Positions 5,497 through 8,596 of a stretch of 8,596 bases of DNA are shown here, in pieces (position 1 is the stretch's first letter; each line of letters opens with the position of its first letter). Source of the DNA: Dehalococcoidia bacterium (GTDB taxonomy: Bacteria; Chloroflexota; Dehalococcoidia; Dehalococcoidales; Fen-1064); the NCBI GenBank assembly GCA_030691775.1, contig JAUYDN010000167.1:1-8596 (forward strand). Reading direction: 5' to 3'. The notes under the pieces are model-generated. The model ran no database searches. It saw nothing but the letters and a program-made list of their open reading frames with translations, and was not told the origin of the DNA. The translations under genes were made by a program, and so were the position numbers.

Positions 5497-6130
5497 AATC
5501 TGCGGGATTTCAGAAGTTGAGCATGCGGGGATAGCCGCCGAAGCCGGCGCCGATTTGATAGGCATGGTTTTCGCCGAGAGCAAACGTCATGTCTCGCCGG
5601 AGCGGGCGTTGCAGATCGTTGAAGCGGTGAGCGGTATCAATCCGCGCCCTGTCTGCGTCGGGGTGTTTGTGAACGCACCCGTACGGGAGGTAAACCACAC
5701 CATCCGCGAGTGCCGCCTCGACCGAGTTCAGTTGAGCGGTGATGAAACCATAGACTTTGTACGCAAAGTCGAGCGACCGGTAATCAAGGTCATTCATGTC
5801 TCTCCATCCGATGACGCGACCGGGCTCTTCAAGCGGGTGGATACCTGGTACGAGGCGATGAAAGGGCGCGATTTTCTCTGCATGCTGGATTCCGGTGGTA
5901 ATGGTTTATATGGCGGGACCGGTAAACGGTTCAACTGGGAGATTGCCAAGGAAACCGTGTTCCATTACCCGGTAATTATCGCCGGCGGGTTAACGGTGGA
6001 GAATGTCGGAGAGGCGGTCAGTGTGCTGAAACCCTGGGGAGTGGATGTTTCTTCGGGGGTAGAAACCAACGGTCGTAAAGACCCACAAAAGATTGAGGCA
6101 TTCATTCGGGCGGTCTGGAATGCGGAGTAA
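5483..6130 (+). CDS. trpF: Phosphoribosylanthranilate isomerase
   Basis: TrpF performs the Amadori rearrangement of phosphoribosylanthranilate to the carboxyphenylamino-deoxyribulose phosphate used by TrpC. It is a 215-residue beta/alpha barrel of normal size. KICGI (5-9) carries the catalytic base Cys7, and MLDS (134-137) carries the general acid Asp136. Also visible are GADLIGMVFAESKRHVS (22-38), GVFVN (60-64), GGTGKRFNW (144-152), IIAGGL (165-170) and GVDVSSGVE (186-194), the C-terminal phosphate-binding loops. The segment usually reading QLHG reads QLSG here (84-87), a mild departure at a position not considered catalytic. Translation most likely begins at TTG 5483, in a 14-base overlap with trpC. 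A 94-base gap separates it from trpB. Confidence 0.96.
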   Translation: MVRVKICGISEVEHAGIAAEAGADLIGMVFAESKRHVSPERALQIVEAVSGINPRPVCVGVFVNAPVREVNHTIRECRLDRVQLSGDETIDFVRKVERPVIKVIHVSPSDDATGLFKRVDTWYEAMKGRDFLCMLDSGGNGLYGGTGKRFNWEIAKETVFHYPVIIAGGLTVENVGEAVSVLKPWGVDVSSGVETNGRKDPQKIEAFIRAVWNAE

Positions 6131-6175
6131 AATCCAATTACCAAATTCCAAGAAACAATGACCAAAAACCAATTT
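6130..6175. repeat. A/C-rich CCAA repeat-like stretch
   Basis: The trpF-trpB gap starts with a run of short CCAAT, CCAAA and CCAAG words and almost no G. The reverse complement of about 2380-2420 has similar words, including AATTCCAA and CCCAAAAAA. They may be eroded copies of one dispersed repeat, but the sequence is simple and chance similarity is possible. Confidence 0.3.
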
Positions 6176-6224
6176 AGACTCGCCTGGATTGTACATTTAG
6201 GCTTGCCCCAGCTAGGAGATTAAA

Positions 6225-7427
6225 ATGCCAGGAAAAAAATCGCTCCCGGATAAGCGCGGTTACTTCGGGGAGTATGGCGGGCGATTCGTGCCGGAGACGC
6301 TCGTACCTGCGCTGGAAGAGCTGACTGCCGCTTACAAAGCCTGCAAGTCCGACCCCGCTTTCTGGGCGGAATACGACAGGTTCTGCTGTGATTTCATCGG
6401 GAGACCTACCCCGCTCTACCACGCCGAACAACTGACAGAAGCCTGCGGTGGCGCGCAGATTTACCTCAAGCGCGAAGACCTGGCACATACCGGCGCCCAT
6501 AAAATCAATAACGCCCTCGGGCAGGGACTGCTGGCAAGGTGCATGGGTAAAAAGCGTATCATCGCGGAAACGGGAGCGGGCCAGCATGGCGTCGCCACCG
6601 CCGCCGTCTGCGCCAGGCTCGGGATGGAGTGCATCATCTACATGGGCGAAGAGGACGTGCGGAGGCAATCGCTCAACGTGTTCCGAATGAAACTGATGGG
6701 AGCCGAGGTACGCCCTGTTTCGGCGGGGAGCAAGACCCTCAAGGACGCCATCAACGAAGCGATGCGCGATTGGGTAACGAACGCGCGTGATACCTACTAC
6801 CTGCTCGGTTCGGTGGTGGGTCCCCACCCCTACCCCTCGATGGTGCGGGACTTTCAATCGGTTATAGGCAAGGAGACCAGGGAGCAGATATTGAAGAAAA
6901 CCGGACGTTTGCCGGATTACATCATCGCGTGTGTAGGGGGTGGGAGTAACGCCATCGGCATCTTTCACGCGTTCCTGGATGATACAGGTATCAGGCTTAT
7001 CGGGGTGGAAGCGGGAGGAAAAGGAGTAAGCACGGGAAAGCACGCCGCCTCGCTCGTCAAGGGGAAAGTGGGTGTCCTGCACGGGTCGAAATCATTCCTC
7101 TTACAGGATAAATACGGACAGATTTGTGAAACGCACAGCATTTCCGCCGGGCTGGACTACCCGGGTGTCGGGCCCGAACATAGCTATCTGAAAGAGACCG
7201 GCCGCGCCACGTATGTCGCCGTCACGGACAGGCAAGCCCTCGAGGGATTTCAACTGCTCTGCCGCACGGAGGGTATCACGCCCGCGCTGGAATCGGCGCA
7301 CGCTATTTATTATGCCGCCTGCCTGGCAAAAACCCTGGACAAGGACAAGCTCATCGTGGTCAATCTCTCCGGCCGGGGTGATAAAGATATGGGGATTGTC
7401 GCCGAAGCGCTGGGGGTGAAGCTATGA
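6225..7427 (+). CDS. trpB: Tryptophan synthase beta subunit
   Basis: TrpB is the PLP-dependent subunit that condenses indole, channelled from TrpA, with serine to give tryptophan. At 400 residues it is the usual TrpB1 form, which pairs with TrpA. The N-terminus GYFGEYGGRFVPETL (12-26) is characteristic. HTGAHKINNALGQ (88-100) holds the PLP Schiff-base Lys93, AETGAGQHG (114-122) holds the catalytic Glu115, and GGGSNA (238-243) binds the cofactor phosphate. VRRQSLNVFRMKLMGAEV (145-162) fits the communication domain. The end carries NLSGRGDKD, the serine/glycine loop near the cofactor ring. AGGAG (6214-6218) lies 6 bases before the ATG. The stop overlaps the trpA start as ATGA, so the two subunits are probably made in step. 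A long open frame antisense to this gene is a shadow. Confidence 0.98.
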   Translation: MPGKKSLPDKRGYFGEYGGRFVPETLVPALEELTAAYKACKSDPAFWAEYDRFCCDFIGRPTPLYHAEQLTEACGGAQIYLKREDLAHTGAHKINNALGQGLLARCMGKKRIIAETGAGQHGVATAAVCARLGMECIIYMGEEDVRRQSLNVFRMKLMGAEVRPVSAGSKTLKDAINEAMRDWVTNARDTYYLLGSVVGPHPYPSMVRDFQSVIGKETREQILKKTGRLPDYIIACVGGGSNAIGIFHAFLDDTGIRLIGVEAGGKGVSTGKHAASLVKGKVGVLHGSKSFLLQDKYGQICETHSISAGLDYPGVGPEHSYLKETGRATYVAVTDRQALEGFQLLCRTEGITPALESAHAIYYAACLAKTLDKDKLIVVNLSGRGDKDMGIVAEALGVKL

Positions 7428-8206
7428 GCCGCATCGAAAAAATCTTCACGGATAGAAGCCACAAAGCCCTCATTCCCTTTGTTACCACCGGTTACCCCGA
7501 TATTGAAACGACCCTTAAAATCGTGCTGTTACTTGCCCGTAGCGGCGCAGATATCATCGAGTTGGGGGTTCCCTTCTCCGACCCGCTCGCCGATGGCGTC
7601 ACCATTCAGCGCGCCAGTTTCAAGGCAATCGAGAACGGCGTTACCACTCGCATTTGCCTCGAGGTAGTGAAACAGCTACGCGAGAAGATTGATACCCCGC
7701 TGGTGTTCATGTCCTATTTCAATCCGCTCTTCCAATACGGGCTGGAGAGGTTTTGCCGTGATTGTGGGAAGGCGGGTGTGGACGGCTTGATTATTCCCGA
7801 CCTGCCTCCTGAAGAAGGCGTCCCGCTCGAGGAGATGGCACACCGGAATGGAGTCGACGTGATTTACCTGCTCGCTCCCACGAGCACAGATGAACGTATT
7901 AAACTTGTGGTGAAGCATTCGCGCGGGTTTGTATACCTTGTTTCCGTAACGGGTGTGACCGGCGCCCGGAGTGAGTTACCACAAGACCTGGCTAAATTCA
8001 TCGGGCGTGTTCGGAAATTCACGGATAAACCGCTGTGTGTCGGCTTCGGGATTGCCACACCGGAACAGGCACGACGGGTAGCTGAGCTCGCGGATGGCGT
8101 CATTGTCGGCTCGCGGCTTATCCAGTCGATTGAAGAAGACCCCGGTCTGAGAGCGGCGGCAAACCTGGTGAAAGAGATGCGCGCGGCGATAGACAGCGAC
8201 GGTTAA
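7424..8206 (+). CDS. trpA: Tryptophan synthase alpha subunit
   Basis: TrpA cleaves indole-3-glycerol phosphate to indole and glyceraldehyde 3-phosphate; indole then passes through a tunnel to TrpB. It is a 260-residue beta/alpha barrel of standard length. ELGVPFSDPLADG (46-58) contains the catalytic Glu46 and Asp57 with the family spacing of 11. FNP in the segment MSYFNPLFQYG, the LIIPDLPPEE strand (loop 6 region follows), VSVTGVTGAR, and the phosphate loops GFGI and IVGSR are all present. The residue after ADG is Val where Pro is common. Its ATG overlaps the trpB stop by 4 bases and is preceded by a G-rich GGGGGTGA (7412-7419). It is the last gene of the operon; no intrinsic terminator follows within 290 bases, and a minus-strand gene remnant begins immediately. 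Confidence 0.98.
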   Translation: MSRIEKIFTDRSHKALIPFVTTGYPDIETTLKIVLLLARSGADIIELGVPFSDPLADGVTIQRASFKAIENGVTTRICLEVVKQLREKIDTPLVFMSYFNPLFQYGLERFCRDCGKAGVDGLIIPDLPPEEGVPLEEMAHRNGVDVIYLLAPTSTDERIKLVVKHSRGFVYLVSVTGVTGARSELPQDLAKFIGRVRKFTDKPLCVGFGIATPEQARRVAELADGVIVGSRLIQSIEEDPGLRAAANLVKEMRAAIDSDG

Positions 8207-8457
8207 TTGAAAGATTCATGGGCATCAAAAATCCTCGCGAAAACCGGCGCATCGGAGACCCATTTGGTAATGCCTTCGGCGTTGCCGCCGGGAAAGGTAA
8301 TGGTTATCGCGTTCTGGTTGATAAACCCTTTGAGTTGTTCTTCAACGACAAACGTCACCGTAGAATAAATGCGGGTGTGCTCGGTGTTCCATTCGCTGGT
8401 AATGCCGGAGACCGTGCCCAGGATAATGGCGTCCGCTCCCCGCGCCAGAGTGGTGAA
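8203..8457 (-). pseudogene. Gene remnant, truncated at both ends; unknown function
   Basis: The minus strand is open from 8457 to a stop at 8203-8205, which overlaps the trpA stop, giving about 84 codons. There is no ATG at its beginning, and upstream in the frame are stops (8458-8460 and just beyond). Codons end mostly in G or C as in the real genes, and the product reads like a true folded segment: ADAIILGTV, then TRIYSTVTFVVEEQLKG, then ITITFPGG and WVSDAPVF. From memory this resembles a beta-rich domain found in uncharacterised, often secreted, proteins, in which the sequence would continue with a conserved EVGE-type segment. Here it changes at about 8230 to unrelated residues and stops. 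I read it as a fragment that lost both ends. No function is assigned, and family similarity could not be checked here. Confidence 0.55.
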
Positions 8458-8492
8458 CTAATACTAACGCAATAGATATTATGGCATAATTT

Positions 8493-8596
8493 GTCTTTGC
8501 GAGAAGCGAAGCGACGCGGCAATCTATCGTTGATGGCGCTCCCTTTCTGAGGCAGAGATTGCTTCGCCTCCCGATTCATCCTGATGATATCGGGAT
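8493..8596. repeat. Palindromic repeat, GTCTTTGCGAG...GCAATCT type, reaching the window edge
   Basis: It starts with GTCTTTGCGAGAAGCGAAGC (8493 onward). GCAATCT (8519-8525) pairs with AGATTGC (8556-8562), and TCCCGAT/ATCGGGA (8569-8575/8589-8595) forms a second hairpin at the edge. Such GCGAAGC-rich repeats are a common intergenic type. The element may continue beyond the window. It lacks a T-run, so it is not an obvious operon terminator. Confidence 0.6.

Noticed and set aside
6174..7082. Minus-strand 302-codon open frame antisense to trpB
   Set aside because: It is a shadow of a GC-rich gene. trpB is certain, and the antisense product has no family features.
8218..8475. Plus-strand 85-codon open frame after trpA
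   Set aside because: It is antisense to the better-supported minus-strand remnant, whose codon use and peptide motifs look coding.

Overview
The window holds a complete tryptophan biosynthesis operon on the + strand, in the order trpE-trpG-trpD-trpC-trpF-trpB-trpA (603 to 8206). Together the seven genes encode every step from chorismate to L-tryptophan. All are full length, with the catalytic motifs I could check in place. Only one other gene-like stretch is visible: a decayed fragment on the minus strand after trpA.

Layout. Bases 1-248 are non-coding, with a hairpin repeat at the left edge. A sigma-70-like promoter (249-278) precedes a T-box leader (about 285-590). The leader has a UGG (Trp) specifier, a T-box bulge that fits the tRNA-Trp acceptor end, and an intrinsic terminator (554-589) just before trpE. 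Long gaps of 354, 427 and 252 bases separate trpE/trpG, trpG/trpD and trpD/trpC, and each contains palindromic repeat material. In contrast trpC/trpF and trpB/trpA overlap by 14 and 4 bases. The trpF-trpB gap (94 bases) is short and contains an A/C-rich stretch. After trpA comes the minus-strand gene remnant (8203-8457) and another palindromic repeat that runs to the right edge.

Function. TrpE and TrpG form anthranilate synthase. TrpD adds the phosphoribosyl group, TrpF isomerises, TrpC closes the indole ring, and TrpA/TrpB form tryptophan synthase. Control is expected at two levels. Uncharged tRNA-Trp should be sensed by the T-box, allowing readthrough when tryptophan is short. TrpE should also be feedback-inhibited, as it keeps an N-terminal LLES motif.

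Organism. This is a moderately GC-rich bacterium. The T-box, the intact seven-gene order with separate trpE/trpG and trpC/trpF, and the dense small palindromic repeats suggest a Chloroflexota-type genome (for example Dehalococcoidia), or another T-box-using lineage. This is inference; no marker in the window settles it. The enzymes look ordinary. The less ordinary content is the repeat load inside the operon and the gene relic. I found no evidence for a new multi-gene system.
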